From Blasia pusilla (Eukaryota; Marchantiophyta; Marchantiopsida; Blasiales): a stretch of DNA of 64,000 bases. Positions 1-10,749 of the stretch are shown piece after piece (position 1 is the first letter of the stretch; each line of letters opens with the position of its first letter). A program made the position numbers and the translations under genes. Below the pieces are notes generated by a model, which worked only from the letters and a program-made list of their open reading frames with translations, was not told the origin of the DNA and did not search any database. The stretch is taken from contig CM114272.1 in the NCBI GenBank assembly GCA_050084515.1, positions 44,640,001 to 44,704,000 of the forward strand, given 5' to 3'.

Positions 1-16
1 CCCCCGGGGAATTTAC

Positions 17-348
17 ATGCAAGATGGGAGCCCCTTACTTGGAGAAAGGGAAAAGTCCCCTGCCTTGATGCAAACGCTCATCAAGCTGTGTTCAAATGCC
101 TTGATAGTGCAAAGAGCTATCAAGGCACTTGAACAAGACCTGTGCAAAGTGCAAGAACTTTATGACCTTTGTAAAGAGGCAAAGGCAAATTACGACAGGC
201 TAGTGGGAGCATACAACTCTCCTCCAAAGCCGAGCGCTCCGGTTCCAGACCCACCATTGATAGTGACAACATCGTCACTTCCCACTATTCCAAAAATCGA
301 GAGGGCAAGGCCGATAGTAATTCTGGAAGAGCTCTTGGATGATGACGA
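17..348 (+). pseudogene. Gene D: coiled-coil / proline-rich exon (3' part)
   Basis: The function is not recognised. The frame is open from the left side of the window, so the gene probably starts outside it. Residues 20-60 form a Leu/Lys/Glu-rich helix likely to be a coiled coil (ALEQDLCKVQELYDLCKEA). A proline-rich linker (PPKPSAPVPDPP) and an acidic end (EELLDDDE) follow. The frame runs straight into a GTGAGT splice-donor-like site at 349, so I read this as an exon rather than a complete protein. It is followed by a coding segment that has a clear relative on the minus strand at 14.3-14.6 kb. The proline-rich and acidic parts suggest a structural or DNA-associated protein, but nothing catalytic is visible. 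Confidence 0.45.
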
Positions 349-390
349 GTGAGTTCAAAGAACTAAAGGACCCAGCTTGACTGAAGCGTT

Positions 391-685
391 TTGGAGTAGG
401 GATTTATTGGTTTCCAAGGACGGAGCACATATTGATACTGGATGGGTGTCACCTTGGAGAGCGTACAAGATTTACTACCGAGGAAGGCGGTGGGACTCAA
501 ATTAGGTAATGGATCGTTATGGTGTACCTAGGGGGGCAAGGCTCTTGAATTCTCCAACATTTTCGATCCCTGTCTACAATCGGCTAGAGAAGCCACTTGT
601 ATCCCAAGACATTCCTTTTGTACAGGAACCTAGGAGAGTTAGGAGTAAATTTGTAGATGACGAGGCTGAAGAAATCATAGACTAG
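391..685 (+). pseudogene. Gene D: last coding segment, inactivated copy
   Basis: This segment is homologous over its whole length to the minus-strand frame at 14261-14590, sharing SKDGAHIDT, DRYGVPRG, NSPTFSIPVYNR and VSQDIPFV. The minus-strand copy is open to its stop. This copy has an in-frame TAG where its relative reads DSNQVTWDRY, and it has lost about three bases there, so it is dead. Both copies end in an acidic stretch (FVDDE.EEIID) before a stop, followed by similar 3' flanks. A tentative acceptor (TTTCCAAG) lies at 409-418. A second frame is also partly open across the same stretch, so the exact splice phase is uncertain. No known domain is recognised. Confidence 0.5.
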
Positions 686-828
686 ATCAAATGTACATTT
701 CCGAGCTTCCCTCAAATATAATAAAGGACAAGAATTTTTTGAACCATGATAGTGTTTGTAAAAGTTTGTTGAATATTTTTTTTGGTCTTGTCGATTGTGT
801 TGGTCTATCTACTCAGACTGTTTATTTT

Positions 829-855
829 GCAACCCGTCTTATTCCGACGGGTTGC
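829..855. repeat. 27-nt palindrome, single copy
   Basis: GCAACCCGTC...GACGGGTTGC with a slightly altered centre. It lies in the 3' flank of gene D. A degenerate second copy follows at about 885-912. Confidence 0.8.
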
Positions 856-1175
856 AACTTTTCACAATATTTTAAACCACTTTCAGGAAACCTGTCAGAT
901 TTTGATAGGTTGGCGGCTTGCGTGATCCGACTCTTTCCCTATTAGTCCAACTTTTGAGGGATTCTGGCGGGCTTCTTCACTTTTGTCTCGTTCCCCTATT
1001 ATCGTCAAACCATTCTTCTCTAATTCTTCTCTTCTCTAAGACGTGTTGGATTCCTACTACTTGTCGGATTGCCATTTGGGATTCCTAACCTGTTGGATTC
1101 TCATGGGGTGTAGGGCGGAATGAAATCACTTCTCAAGATCCTTCTTTTGTTATTGTGTGCTTGCTTGTAAGGGGT

Positions 1176-1236
1176 GCAACCCATCCGATTCCGACGGGTT
1201 GCAAGAGTTGCAACCTGTCGGATTTCGACGGGTTGG
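1176..1236. repeat. Two 27-nt palindromes in tandem
   Basis: Copies start at 1176 (GCAACCCATCCGATT...) and 1210 (GCAACCTGTCGGATT...), only 34 bp apart. The inverted arm of the duplication carries equivalents at about 13709 and 13740. Confidence 0.8.
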
Positions 1237-2159
1237 AAGGGGTGCAGCTTCTCGGATTCTCAAATTTAGGATAAGAATGAAGGGACATGGGTGCGTCAGT
1301 TCCTCTTGACTCCTAACAACTAAATATCTTTTGCTTCAATTGTCGTCTCGTCTGATCACATTTTCTTCTTGATCAGTTCCTCTTTACTCTTCACAACTAT
1401 CAATCTTTTGGTTCAATCTTCGTCTCGTGTGATCACATTTCTTAGTGGTAAAGAGAATGGTGAAACCAAGTTGTCAAACGCACAGTAGTCCATGGTATAC
1501 TTTGTGCATCCATTCATGAGCCCACATCATCAAATGATGTAATAAAAGTCTTCGACTACCATGAGTGATGAGCGATTTGTTCTGTTGTGGAAAACCCCCT
1601 TATGGATGAGTATTGATGCCTTCTGCAAGAAGAGTCAATAATCATTTAAAGGCATTTCCTTTTGCCTTTCTTTTGCCCCTTATTGATGAGTATTTGATGC
1701 CTTTCGCAAGAAGAGTCAACAATCCATAATGTCAAGTTAAACCTTGGAGGGCACCGGAGTCAATTGAGACCATAGTTAGAGTCTTTATTTGAACCTTTCA
1801 TTGAGATGAAATTGCTACTTCTGGTCAAATTATCTACCAATGGTCCTCCAACAATAATACCCCTGGGCACAGCATACTGTAGACTTAGACACGGAATGTG
1901 AAGAAAATTAGGCTCACATGGAGAATGATGGAAGAATGTTTGTAGTGGTCTTATGATTTCTACTTGTTTTTTGCCCCTTGGAAAAAGGAGGTTACTTTAG
2001 GCCCGAATGTGGTCCACTTGCTACTCTCTTCTAAAGATTTCATGAGTTTTTAAAGCAAAGAAAATTTTCAAATATGTCAAAAAGTTTTGAAGAGAGGAGG
2101 CAGATTCTGCCCTTTTTTTTAAGAGAGACTCTCCTCTCTTCTTCTCTTCCTCTCTCCTG

Positions 2160-2846
2160 CTAGAATACCAACCCCCCGTCACAATTCCCCCCTAAGAATG
2201 CAAAAACTCCATATGAGGTCAGTGCAACCATACCGCCGGGAGGCCATCAATGTCCTCATTATCAGGCATCCCCTTTCTACGTTGGAGCGTGTCCTGCATA
2301 CATATTTTTCATTGTCCACGACTTCAGTTATACGTGAGAGTATACAAGGCTGGCAGTTCATGTTGGCTCCCACATTCATCCTATTACCGGTGCAATTCAG
2401 ACACACATCAAGGAGGATATGGCAAAGAAAGTGGCCGAGGTATATAGAAACTCTTCGGGATCAAATCCCGGAGTGATCAAGTTAACAACAACATCACAAA
2501 TTTGTGAACAATTGCTTGGAATCCTTGGGCAGGGCAAGATCACGGCTATTGAGGAGAAACAACTCTGGGAAAATCTCGCATTTCTTGCTGATCCTGAATG
2601 CTTCCGGAATTTGCTGCGTCAAATACGGGTACTGGATGGAAAGATGGCTAAAATGGATGCCATTTCCTGAATCAAGGCTAACTCCAGATTTCAATTCATT
2701 CAAAGATGGCAGTTCATGGGCTTGGGAGACAAAAGATCCAAGGCTTATATCTTCAAGATGTCAACCCTAGGGCCGTCTAGTGGCCTTGATCTTATAGATC
2801 GAATGAGGGAAGAGGAAGATCTTTACAGCAGCTAGGTAAGCTTTGA
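2160..2846 (+). pseudogene. Gene Y fragment (N-terminal part of the MULE-like protein), truncated
   Basis: Close copy of 20430-21098. Both contain the same IPPGGHQCPHC-type zinc-ribbon region, a helical segment (SQICEQLLGI, LWENLAFLADPECFRN) and the end sequence EDLYSS. Reading it needs several frame changes. The frame 2419-2670 holds the middle part (GVIKLTTTSQICEQL). Homology stops abruptly at about 2846, where a copia integrase begins in the middle of its core, with only GATATT shared at the junction. It is a dead fragment. It does show that gene Y sequence was present in more than one place before or during the rearrangements in this window. Confidence 0.65.
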
Positions 2847-3807
2847 TATTTTATTTCATTTATTGATGATTTCTCTAGGTAGATATGTGTATACTTTTTG
2901 AAAGCCAAGTAAGAGGTATTCTCAATGTTCCAAACATTTAGAGTTCTAGTAGAGAAGCAAACTTGACAACATTCTGAAATTGCGTTGTGATGGAGAAGGA
3001 GAGTATCTTTCAACAAAGTTTGATGACTATTTACATCAGAATGGCATCCAACATCAAGTGACTTGCCATTACACTCCACAACAAAATGGAGTGGCTAAGA
3101 GGAAGAATCAACATATTGCTGAAGCGGCACGAGCTATGATGAATGAGAAGAATATACATAAGGTGTATCGGGAAGAGGTTGTAGCATGTGTAGTCTTCAT
3201 AATAAACCGAACTCCAATAGCAAGAGTTCATGATAAAACTCCATTCGAAGTCTTCACAGGAAGTAAACCTGAATTTTCCTTCTTGAAAGTATTTGGTTTT
3301 ATCTGTTATGCTCATGTTCCTTCTGAGAGACGTAAAAAATTAGACCCCAAGTCTGAAAGATGTATCTTCATTGGCTATGCTGATGGAACTAAGGGGTATA
3401 AGTGTTACATTCCATCCTCTACGCAGCTTATTATTAGTCGGGATGTTGTCTTTGATGAGCTAAAGTCAACATATGCTCCATCTAAGCCTATTCCACCTCT
3501 AAACTTGTCTATTGAGAGGGACAATATGATTATAAACCAACAGACATTGTCTTCAACTTCCCCAAGTACTAGTGCAGGATTAGGAGAGGTCCTAGATTCA
3601 TCAGTTAAATCTGTGTGTCCATGGACGGGAAGAGTACATATTCAGTCTGTTGACACTAGTCAAAGCTTGAGTCTAGTGTCAGAGGCATCTACATCTGAAC
3701 AACAACCTCGTAGATCAAGTAGAGTTACACATCCACTTCATAGATTCATAAATGAAGGTTTCCTTGCAACCTATCATGCATATATGATGACTACCCTTCA
3801 AGAGTAG
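2847..3807 (+). pseudogene. Copia-1 integrase (C-terminal two thirds)
   Basis: Integrase inserts cDNA into the host chromosome. Visible parts are YFISFIDDFSR at the left edge, a frameshifted TFRVLVEKQT, then an open frame from 2980 with the second catalytic Asp (RCDGEGEY) and TPQQNGVAKRKN. The family motif is NGVAERKN, so the third catalytic residue is Glu-to-Lys (codon 3097-3099). The GKD-like region and a Ser/Thr-rich linker ending in QQPRRSSRVTHP follow, and a TAG stops the frame at 3805-3807. The zinc-binding N-terminus and first catalytic Asp are missing because of the truncation. Confidence 0.85.
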
Positions 3808-3858
3808 GAGTCGAGTTATTTTGAAGAAGCTACGAGTAAAGTCGAATGGATTGAAGCT

Positions 3859-4671
3859 ATGGAGGAAGAGCTTGCTGTATTAAGACATCAACAAACATGG
3901 GAGTTGGTTGATATACCTTCTGGTAAGGAAGCTATTGGTTGCAAATGGGTTTACAAAATCAAGCACAATCAAGATGGTACAATTAACAGATACAAAGCGA
4001 GATTGGTGGCTAAGGGCTATGCACAACAATATGGTATCGATTATGAGGAAAAATTTAGCCCTGTTGCAAAGATGGCGACTACGAGAACAGTGGTTGCAAT
4101 TATAGTAAGTAAGAAGTGGAGATTATATCACATACACGTCAAGAATGCCTTCTTGAATGGAGATCTATACGAGGAGGTATATATGACTCAACCACCTGGA
4201 TACGAGCATCCCAAGTTCCCATTTCGCGTATGCATGTTGAAGAAAGCTCTATACGGGCTCAAACAAGCTCCAAGAGCTTGGTATGGCAAGATTATATACG
4301 TTCTATAAGAGTTGGGTTTTAGGGTATGTGATTCTGACTCCTCGTTATATGTCTTGAGAGGACAAGATCATACAATTCTCATTGTGTTGTATGTTGATGA
4401 TCTCTTAATTACTATGAGTACTGAAGAAATGGCACAACAAGTCAAGCTTAAGTTACAAGCAGAATTTGATCTGAAGGGCTTGGGAGAACTGAAGTACTTC
4501 CTTGGTATTGAGTTTATCAAGGTTGGAGAGAGCATGTGGTTACTACAACGACAATATGCTCTTCATATGCTTTCAAAATATGGTATGACGGCTTGTAAGC
4601 CAATCACTACACCGTTGGACCAGAGCCTGAAGCTAAGAGTGGATAAAAGAGAGTTGTGGTGCAGATTCTAA
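3859..4671 (+). pseudogene. Copia-1 reverse transcriptase
   Basis: The reverse transcriptase copies element RNA into DNA. The frame 3859-4308 has the typical opening ([21 protein letters not shown]), [16 protein letters not shown], a fingers/palm region with [16 protein letters not shown] (VKNAFL replaces the usual VKSAFL) and [17 protein letters not shown] stop at 4306-4308 splits it. The next frame, 4312-4671, carries the YVDD catalytic box at 4390-4401 and LGIEF. The polymerase motifs survive, but the protein is broken in two and ends early. Confidence 0.85.
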
Positions 4672-4792
4672 TATGTACAGGCACATGGTTGGAAGTTTAA
4701 TCTATCTAACTATAACCTGACCAGATTTGAGCTATGATGTTGGCCTAGTGAGCTAGTTTATGCAAGCACCTTGAAAACCTCACCTTGATGCT

Positions 4793-5287
4793 ATGAAGAG
4801 GATTATGCGGTATGTGAAATTCTCTATTCAATTCGAGCTTCAATTTGATCCATCTCTGAGTTTTCAGTTACAAGGATTCACAGATGGTGATTGGGCAGGA
4901 AGCGTGTCTGATCGACATTCCACTTCTGGTTATTCATTTACTTTGGGAAGCGCAGTTATAAGTTGGGCTTCAAAGAAGCAACCTACAGTTGCTTTATCTT
5001 CAACAGAGGCTGAGTACAGAGGAGCAACCAATGCAGCATGTGAGGCAGTGTGGCTTTATCAATTACTTGTTGAGATTGGTGTTAGTAACTTAGGACCTAG
5101 GGTAATATATGCAAATAATATCAGTAGCATCAAGCTTGTGTTTCATGCTCGTACAAAGCATGTTGAGGTGCACTATCATTTTATCAGAGAGAAAGTGATT
5201 GCAGGAGAAATTGATCTTGTTTATATAGGTACAGATCAACAAATTGCTGATATCTTTACAAAGACATTGTTTAGAGATAAGTTTTAG
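4793..5287 (+). pseudogene. Copia-1 RNase H
   Basis: RNase H removes the RNA strand of the RNA-DNA hybrid. The frame begins after a stop-rich gap, with MKRIMRYVK, GFTDGDWAGS (first Asp), SKKQPTVALSSTEAEYRG (Glu) and FHARTKHVEVHYHFIRE, IADIFTK. The usual CDN box is ANN here, so the third acidic residue is lost, and the NPV before FHARTKH is deleted. A stop follows at 5285-5287. A clearly inactive copy. Confidence 0.85.
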
Positions 5288-5339
5288 ATTTTTAGAAAGG
5301 ATTTAGGCGTTAGAGATATCGATATGAGCTTGAGGAGGA

Positions 5340-5640
5340 GTATTGAAGATTGAGTTACAGTCAAGCTCATGAGACACCTAAACTACTATATTTGGTACTC
5401 ACACGAAGTAGGGAAACTTAATCTTGGCTAGTTAGTTAAGCACGATTATCTTAACTAGAGTTAGTTAATCACAGTTAGTCTAACTGGAGACTATGGTTAA
5501 GGGTAGGATTAGGGTTGCTTGTACATACCCTATATAATTGAGAAGAGGACCAGCCTCCACTCATTCTCTCATTGCAAATTTTGTTCCCCATGGTGGTGTG
5601 TGTCTATGAGAGCCGTTTTCCACCAATTATGCTTGTTTAG
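5340..5640 (+). repeat. Copia-1 3' LTR-like end with TATA-like box
   Basis: A purine run (about 5323-5340, GAGCTTGAGGAGGAG) sits where a polypurine tract is expected after RNase H. The following 300 bases have no coding potential and contain CCCTATATAATTGAG (about 5528-5542), a plausible LTR core promoter. No partner LTR is in the window, so the boundaries are estimates. Confidence 0.5.
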
Positions 5641-5644
5641 CAGT

Positions 5645-6259
5645 TTTCCACACCAACCATAAACGGATGGGCGGACTGAAAAGTTAAACTCGATCGTGAA
5701 TCAATACTGAAGGAATTATGTGAGTGCGGATCAGCAAGATTGGGTAAAGTGGCTAAGCATGGTAGAGTATTACTACAACTCAACCAAGCATTCTGCAATT
5801 GGAGAATCTCCGTTTCTTCTGGCAAATAGACAAGAGCCAGAAGGGACTCTTGACCTACCCCTCTCGAAGGGTACTACATTGGCACGGACACGACAAGTGA
5901 CGACATAAGGTTTGTTAGTAGAGATGCGAGAATGGAAAGAGCGAGCAAGGTGAAGTCTTGAAAAGGCTTAAATGAGCTACGTTAAGCATGCTAACAAGAG
6001 TTGGCGCCAAGTATGATTCCAAGTTGGGGAGCAAGTGTGGTTGAGTGTGAAGAATCTCACTCTTCCGAAAGAGTTATCTACAAAGTTGTCTACCAAGTAT
6101 ACTGGACTGTATGTGATTATGTCGAACCCGTTTGAGGATGTGTATACATTGGAGCTACCGGAAGAGTTCAAGATTCACTCGACCTTTCATGTGTCATTGT
6201 CGAAGAAGTATTCACTTGAGCCCCGATACATTTTTGGTGCAATTGAGCTAGACCAGTGA
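5645..6259 (+). pseudogene. Gypsy-1 integrase, C-terminal region
   Basis: Typical Ty3 integrase tail. After a scrambled TDGRTE-like start come QQDWVKWLSMVEYYYNSTKH and GESPFLLANRQEP (frame 5720-5908), then, after a frameshift and stops, a beta-barrel-like DNA-binding part (WLSVKNLTLPKEL, VYTLELPEEFKIHSTFHVSL, frame 6035-6259). Its order and wording fit plant chromovirus integrases. At least two frame changes and several stops make it nonfunctional. The DDE catalytic core lies upstream and is absent. Confidence 0.8.
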
Positions 6260-6386
6260 GCTATTACGCTTTCTTCAAAGGATGGCTGCTTCCAAGCCCA
6301 CCTCCTGGTTGTCATCGCTCAATAACTTCCTTATCCACCAAGTGATTGCTTAAGGACCTTAGCGTACGATCTGGGCTGTTTCCCTC

Positions 6387-6731
6387 TTGACTTTGGACCT
6401 TAGTGCCCAAAGTCTGTCTATACAAACTGGTCTCTCCCGTGGGTTGACCAAAGGGCTACGAAATCAGAAAGCCTTTTATGCACTTCAAGATAATGGGCGC
6501 TTCGAGCGGAGACAAGTGTTGAGACCGCAACCAATAATTTTGAGTAAAGAATCGGAGTTTGAGGTGGAGATCATCTTGCATTTGAGGCGTCGGGCCAACA
6601 AGTACGAGTACTTGGTTAAATGGAAGGGCTAGCATGTGAAGGAGGCGACTTGGATTGCACAGACAGATTTGGAACACGCGCAAGAGTTGTTGCGAGACTT
6701 CAAGCGGACGCAAGAGAAGCACATACATTAG
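6387..6731 (+). pseudogene. Gypsy-1 chromodomain
   Basis: Chromodomains at the integrase C-terminus bind modified histone tails and steer insertion into heterochromatin. The motif is clear: EFEVEIILHLRRR, YEYLVKWKG, then a TAG (6630-6632) and, in the same frame, HVKEATWIAQTDLEHAQELL. The TAG sits exactly at the aromatic position that usually follows WKG. Apart from this stop the chromodomain is intact. Confidence 0.85.
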
Positions 6732-7411
6732 TACGCGGAGAAGCTAAGGACATGACTTGTGACCATAGGAATCTTGGGCCGAAGGCCGTTGTAACTAGAA
6801 CAGGCTAGTGTTGCAATAAAGGAATACATGGATTTGGAGATTCGATGCTAGTGTTTCTGTATGTGGTAGTGCATGGCTATGAGTCGTTCATCATATGCTT
6901 AGGATGTAAGTCAATAGGAGAGACAAAGAGTATTTGAGGTAAGAGCACGTATTTGGATAAGCACCTAGAACAAGATCAAGTGTTGGATGAAACTCGGGCT
7001 CGCCCTAGCGTCGGCGGGGCAGATGAATGTGTCTTGGGGCTTGGGGTGATCTTACTTGTGGTAGTATGAGTAAACTTAGTGACACGCCTAGGTTGAATAC
7101 GAGAGCGATCCAATAATAGTACGATTTGTGGATCAGATAAACAGGTGTGATGTTTACAAGAGTGAGCCAGAAGAGTCTAAGGTTGCACACTTAGTTAGCT
7201 TATTTGATAGGTTAGTTCTTTGGAACGAGTCTAGGCTTATCGAAGAGGAGATGCTAATAATTCTAAGTGGTGCAAAGCGAGAACTGGAGACTTAAGAGGA
7301 ATTACGGGTTAGCCACGAGAAGGCAATTCGATGTCAAGGAATAGGCTGCCCAAGAGACTTGACATAACAAAGGTTTGCGTTGATGAGGGCATCAACCTCT
7401 AAAGAGGGGTG
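6732..7411 (+). other. Gypsy-1 3' noncoding region
   Basis: No coding potential is seen. It ends with a purine-rich AAAGAGGGGTGAG just before the LTR, which fits a polypurine tract. Confidence 0.5.
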
Positions 7412-8416
7412 AGTGTCACGACCCTCGTGACCAAACGAGCGCCGAAAGCGTAACATCGGAACACTAGCGGGCTCACGCTAAGATGGTTTGCGCGTTGGAG
7501 TGGTCTCGGAGAAGAGACAAGAGACGAGAGGCAAGTGAGGCTTTCGTTTCATATGTAGTGGTCGCGATTGAGAAACCTAGACCAAATGCGGATCAAGACT
7601 TGAGAGGAGTCGAGTCTAGGAAGTGGGTTGCAAAAGGAAGGAATCCGGATTTGGGGACGCCATTAGCGTTTGAGAGTTTCTGAATGTATTTATGGCCATA
7701 ACTTTTAGTACCAAGATACGTTTGGGACAAATAAGGATGCGTTGGAAAGTTTATAGAAAGCCGGTTCAGATGCATTAAAGATCTTTGCAAACTCACTAGT
7801 AGCGGCTGAGAAATGACCCAAAAACGACTGTAAGTAGAGTCGGTTGAGGACCACAATGAAGGGCCCGACCATCCTTTTCCAAAGGTGGGGGGATTAGTGG
7901 AGATCCCCAGAAGTACTAGTAAGGGGGAAGGTCTCCAAGGGTGCTTGAGACTCGAACCCCATTTTGGGTGCCAGGGAGAGGCTCAAGGGCATGGAACCGA
8001 TCGGGAGTTTGGAGTTGGGCTTGAAAACCTGGACCAAGTCTATTGAGGTGAATTTTAGAGATCCCTCTTGGATTCCAACTCACGACTCAATTACTTGGAT
8101 CCTAGTTAGGAACTTGCACGAGGTCTGTTGAATAGTTGGGACGGCCAGGCGTGCAAGTGCCATTTCAGGTTCCTGGACTAACCAGAAAGTCTGTTCCAAG
8201 TCTTGAAGGACTTGCCGTGTTGGGAACCTAGGAATGAGGGAAGGTTGAGTTTGATGAGATGCCGAGTTGAGGACTTTGTGGGTTGGAAGGCTGCATGACC
8301 CCAAACCATACTAACGTGAGTGCGTTTGGGTGCAGGTTGGCAATGAGAGCGTGTCCTACTGAACGTACACTTCCGCAACACTAAGATTGATGTTCAAGGA
8401 GAGTAGGCGCACGACA
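7412..8416 (+). repeat. LTR A (full copy, about 1.0 kb)
   Basis: Starts TGTCACGACC directly after a purine tract and ends GGCGCACGACA. Its 3' quarter matches 27555-27837, where a primer-binding site follows. Its whole length matches the inverted copy at 43278-44294, including GGCTCACGCTAAGATGGTT near the start and AAGTCTTGAAGGACTTGCC near the end. Short open frames inside it are not genes. Confidence 0.8.
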
Positions 8417-9434
8417 CGAGAGGCAGCAGCAGCAACGCCTCAGAGTATACCAAGAACAAGGGGAAGACTGGCGGAAGGATCCTTGTCTCACCCGCCCTCA
8501 CATTCATCCAAATTACCAAGACCTAAGAGGGTCAGGCTAGGGTCGCAAGAAGAAGAAGAAGAAGCGTCTGAAACACCCATGGCAGCAATAGTGGAGTCGA
8601 ATGTAATCCTTTTTGATACTGTTGACATCTTTGTGGTGCAGACAGTAAACAAGACTTTGAGGTACTTGACCTCGTTTCTAGGGGTTCTTGAACCAATTCT
8701 TCAAGAATTGAAGAAGATCGATAAGTTATCCGACCATGCTCTTGCACAAGACTACTTGAATGTTCTTACAATGATGCAACACAAAGCCGTGGAGACGCAA
8801 TCGTAGGGAACACTTCGGGAGTCCATGGAAAGATAGACCCGCACCCAGGAGAAGGAAATTGAGGAGCTCCAAAAGTCTCTTCGTAGATCCGAGGCAGAGT
8901 TGGTGAAAGCCTTGTATGAATCTTGCTCTACACAGAGAAGCTGCAAGAACGGATCAATCTTCTCAAAGCAAGCCTCCAGAATGCAATGTTGGAGACCGCG
9001 AAGAAGGGTAAGCTCCTAATGGACCAACAACAAACAAACATTGACTTGGTGTCCCAATGGAGCCAATCCATGGAAAAGGTTGCGGTGCTTGAGGCACATC
9101 AGAAGCTTTGCGTTGAAGTACGCAAAGAACCAAGGGAAGCACATGACTTGATCAAAGAGGCTGTCAAGAATTTCTAGGCTCAAATAACCGAAGAATTGGA
9201 GTACATGGATCAGCATTGGCGGAGACAGTTTGAGCAGCATACTGCCACGATACCTCAGGTTGTAGAACCCCCATGTTTGCACAATCCTTCCATAGCTCCT
9301 TTTGTGTCTACAAAAGTGCGAGTTCAGAAAAAAGTCTTGGGTTCTCCGAAGGTAGTAGTAGGGTGGAGAGAAGGAATAAGGAATACTACGCCCAACCTCA
9401 TCAACAAACCCTCGACCATTCATGGCCAACCTTC
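8417..9434 (+). pseudogene. Fragment of the Gypsy-2 type 3' ORF (coiled-coil protein)
   Basis: Homologous to the minus-strand ORF at 10750-12000: shared KLPRPK, an acidic run, VNKTLRYLTSFLGVLEP-like text, MDQQQTNIDLVSQWS (relative: QEQQETNKDLVAQWS), EELEYMDQHW, KVLG and NKPSTIHG. It has low-complexity Glu and Arg stretches and long amphipathic helices likely to coil. It starts right after LTR A and is cut at its 3' end by LTR C (9435), where its relative continues. Stops at about 8804 and 9175 and a frame change near 8920 inactivate it. The function is unknown; its position after pol suggests an accessory protein of a Ty3 element. Confidence 0.6.
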
Positions 9435-10710
9435 TGTAGTGTACAAGTGGTTTTAAAATTGATCTTTATACACTAATTTCATGAGTTTGATCCCCAAGAG
9501 GATCACGATTATGTGAAAAGAAAGGTCAAGATGTCGTTTATCTTGCAATAGTTGTAATTAAGTGTATATAATTCAGATTCAATGACTTATCAATGTCTTC
9601 AGATCTCTCCTAGTACCAAGATTTCTTTCCCCTATTCTCTCTAGTGGAGTTGAAATTACGCTTAAGTAGATCTTCACTCAACATCAAAGAACCTTAGAGA
9701 GACCTCAACAAGAAGTTGGCTTCTCCTACTTTCGGAACTCAATCCATCTAGGCAGGCTACTCTCTGTCGAACAGATTTCTTACAACTCCGTGTTGATTAT
9801 TCTATTGATGAAAAGGTTCTCTTGATTCACTCTTCACTCTTCAGACCCAATGAGAATACTCAAACATATGCATCGCGCATCAGAATGAAGAAATGAGTAC
9901 TTTACTACTCCATCAAGAATGAGAAAGCTTCAAAAGTGTGTACAAACACGAGAGGGTACTCCTCTCTTGCTCGGACCGTTCCTATAGCATAAGGACTTTG
10001 TGAGAGAATGATGATGATAGCTACTTTCATACTTCTTAAATATTTTCCGAAGTAGGAGTGGTTCTAAGGATTCGAAGCGTTCTTGAGGAATCTGGTGTCT
10101 CTTCAACAATTGTAACTACCTAGATCTATGGTGCTCTTTTATTTTCCTATGATCCATGTGAATCCGCTGAGCATAACTGTATTAACTTCCTATCTGATAC
10201 CAAAAGTCGCGCCTCTTCCTAGTCTAACCGTTCTATCAGTATGCCACTTGAAATCACTTCGAGTCTTAGCTTCGCTTTGCTGCGAAGTCTGGACTTCTTT
10301 TGCTTCACTTGAGGACGAAGCTCTTTCTTTTGATCTGAAGATGAAGCACTCCATTCTTCGCTCAGGTTTCAAGTGCTTCGTCCTTTGCTGAAGAGTGAAG
10401 TACTTCTTCTTCTTCGTCTTCATGCTTTGTTCAAGAGCGAAGCACTTCATGAACAAGTTCTGAATAGGGCTTCGTTGACTTTTCCAAGCTTCGCTCTGAG
10501 TCTTTAGACTTCATTACTGCATTTCTCTCTCCTCTAAGGCAAATCCTTGATCTTCCACCTCTCTGCCTTGTCTAGGAGTTTTGTGATCTCTTCCAATATT
10601 ACTCATTCTTCTACTACACAACCATAATATCCAAAATTATTATGCATACACAAGTTTTCTTCGAATAAAAAGCTCTAATTCTTCAAAAGAAGAAAATTGC
10701 GGGTATCACA
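9435..10710 (-). repeat. LTR C (3' LTR of Gypsy-2)
   Basis: Minus-strand start TGTGATACCCGC next to a polypurine tract, minus-strand end CTTGTACACTACA. About 1.28 kb. Close copy at 39636-40914 and a diverged one at 36484-37717; all share the block CCTACTTTCGGAACTCAATCC or a variant of it. Part of it (10240-10500) is rich in short GAAGC/GCTTC words that could fold back on each other. Confidence 0.8.
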
Positions 10711-10725
10711 TACCCCCTCCCTCAA
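10711..10725 (-). other. Polypurine tract of Gypsy-2
   Basis: On the minus strand TTTGAGGGAGGGGGTA abuts the TGTGATACCC start of LTR C, as required for plus-strand priming. Confidence 0.7.
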
Positions 10726-10749
10726 ATGTGAGCCGCCTCGGCGAACACT

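Larger units (their letters stand above)
700..2160 (+). repeat. Left arm of a large inverted duplication (3' flank of gene D)
   Basis: No gene is seen here. The stretch matches, in inverted orientation, 13218-14260. Shared landmarks in order are the gene D 3' flank, palindromes, a segment ending near ATGAAGGGACATGG, a block with GTCTTATGATTTCTACTTG and TTAGGCCCGAATGTGGTCCAC, and a CT-rich tract (2095-2160; GA-rich in the other arm). The palindromes occupy equivalent places in both arms, so they predate the duplication. Confidence 0.7.
2847..5640 (+). mobile_element. Copia-1: 5'-truncated Ty1/copia retrotransposon
   Basis: Integrase, reverse transcriptase and RNase H follow one another in Ty1/copia order, then an LTR-like end. 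The 5' LTR, gag, protease and the first half of integrase are absent. The left edge joins a gene Y fragment and the right edge joins the Gypsy-1 integrase at about 5645, so the element has been cut on both sides. Catalytic residues are lost in integrase and RNase H, so it cannot be autonomous. It is only distantly related to Copia-2 and Copia-3. Confidence 0.85.
5645..8416 (+). mobile_element. Gypsy-1: 3' end of a Ty3 chromovirus with LTR A
   Basis: Integrase C-terminus, chromodomain, a noncoding 3' region and a complete LTR-like unit occur in the right order for a Ty3/gypsy chromovirus. Everything upstream of the integrase C-terminal third is missing. The LTR recurs at 27555-27837 (3' part) and, inverted, at 43278-44294. 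Confidence 0.8.

Noticed and set aside
10190-10456. Frames on both strands in LTR C (10128-10391, 10190-10456)
   Set aside because: They lie in the GAAGC/GCTTC-rich part of a long terminal repeat and are low-complexity.
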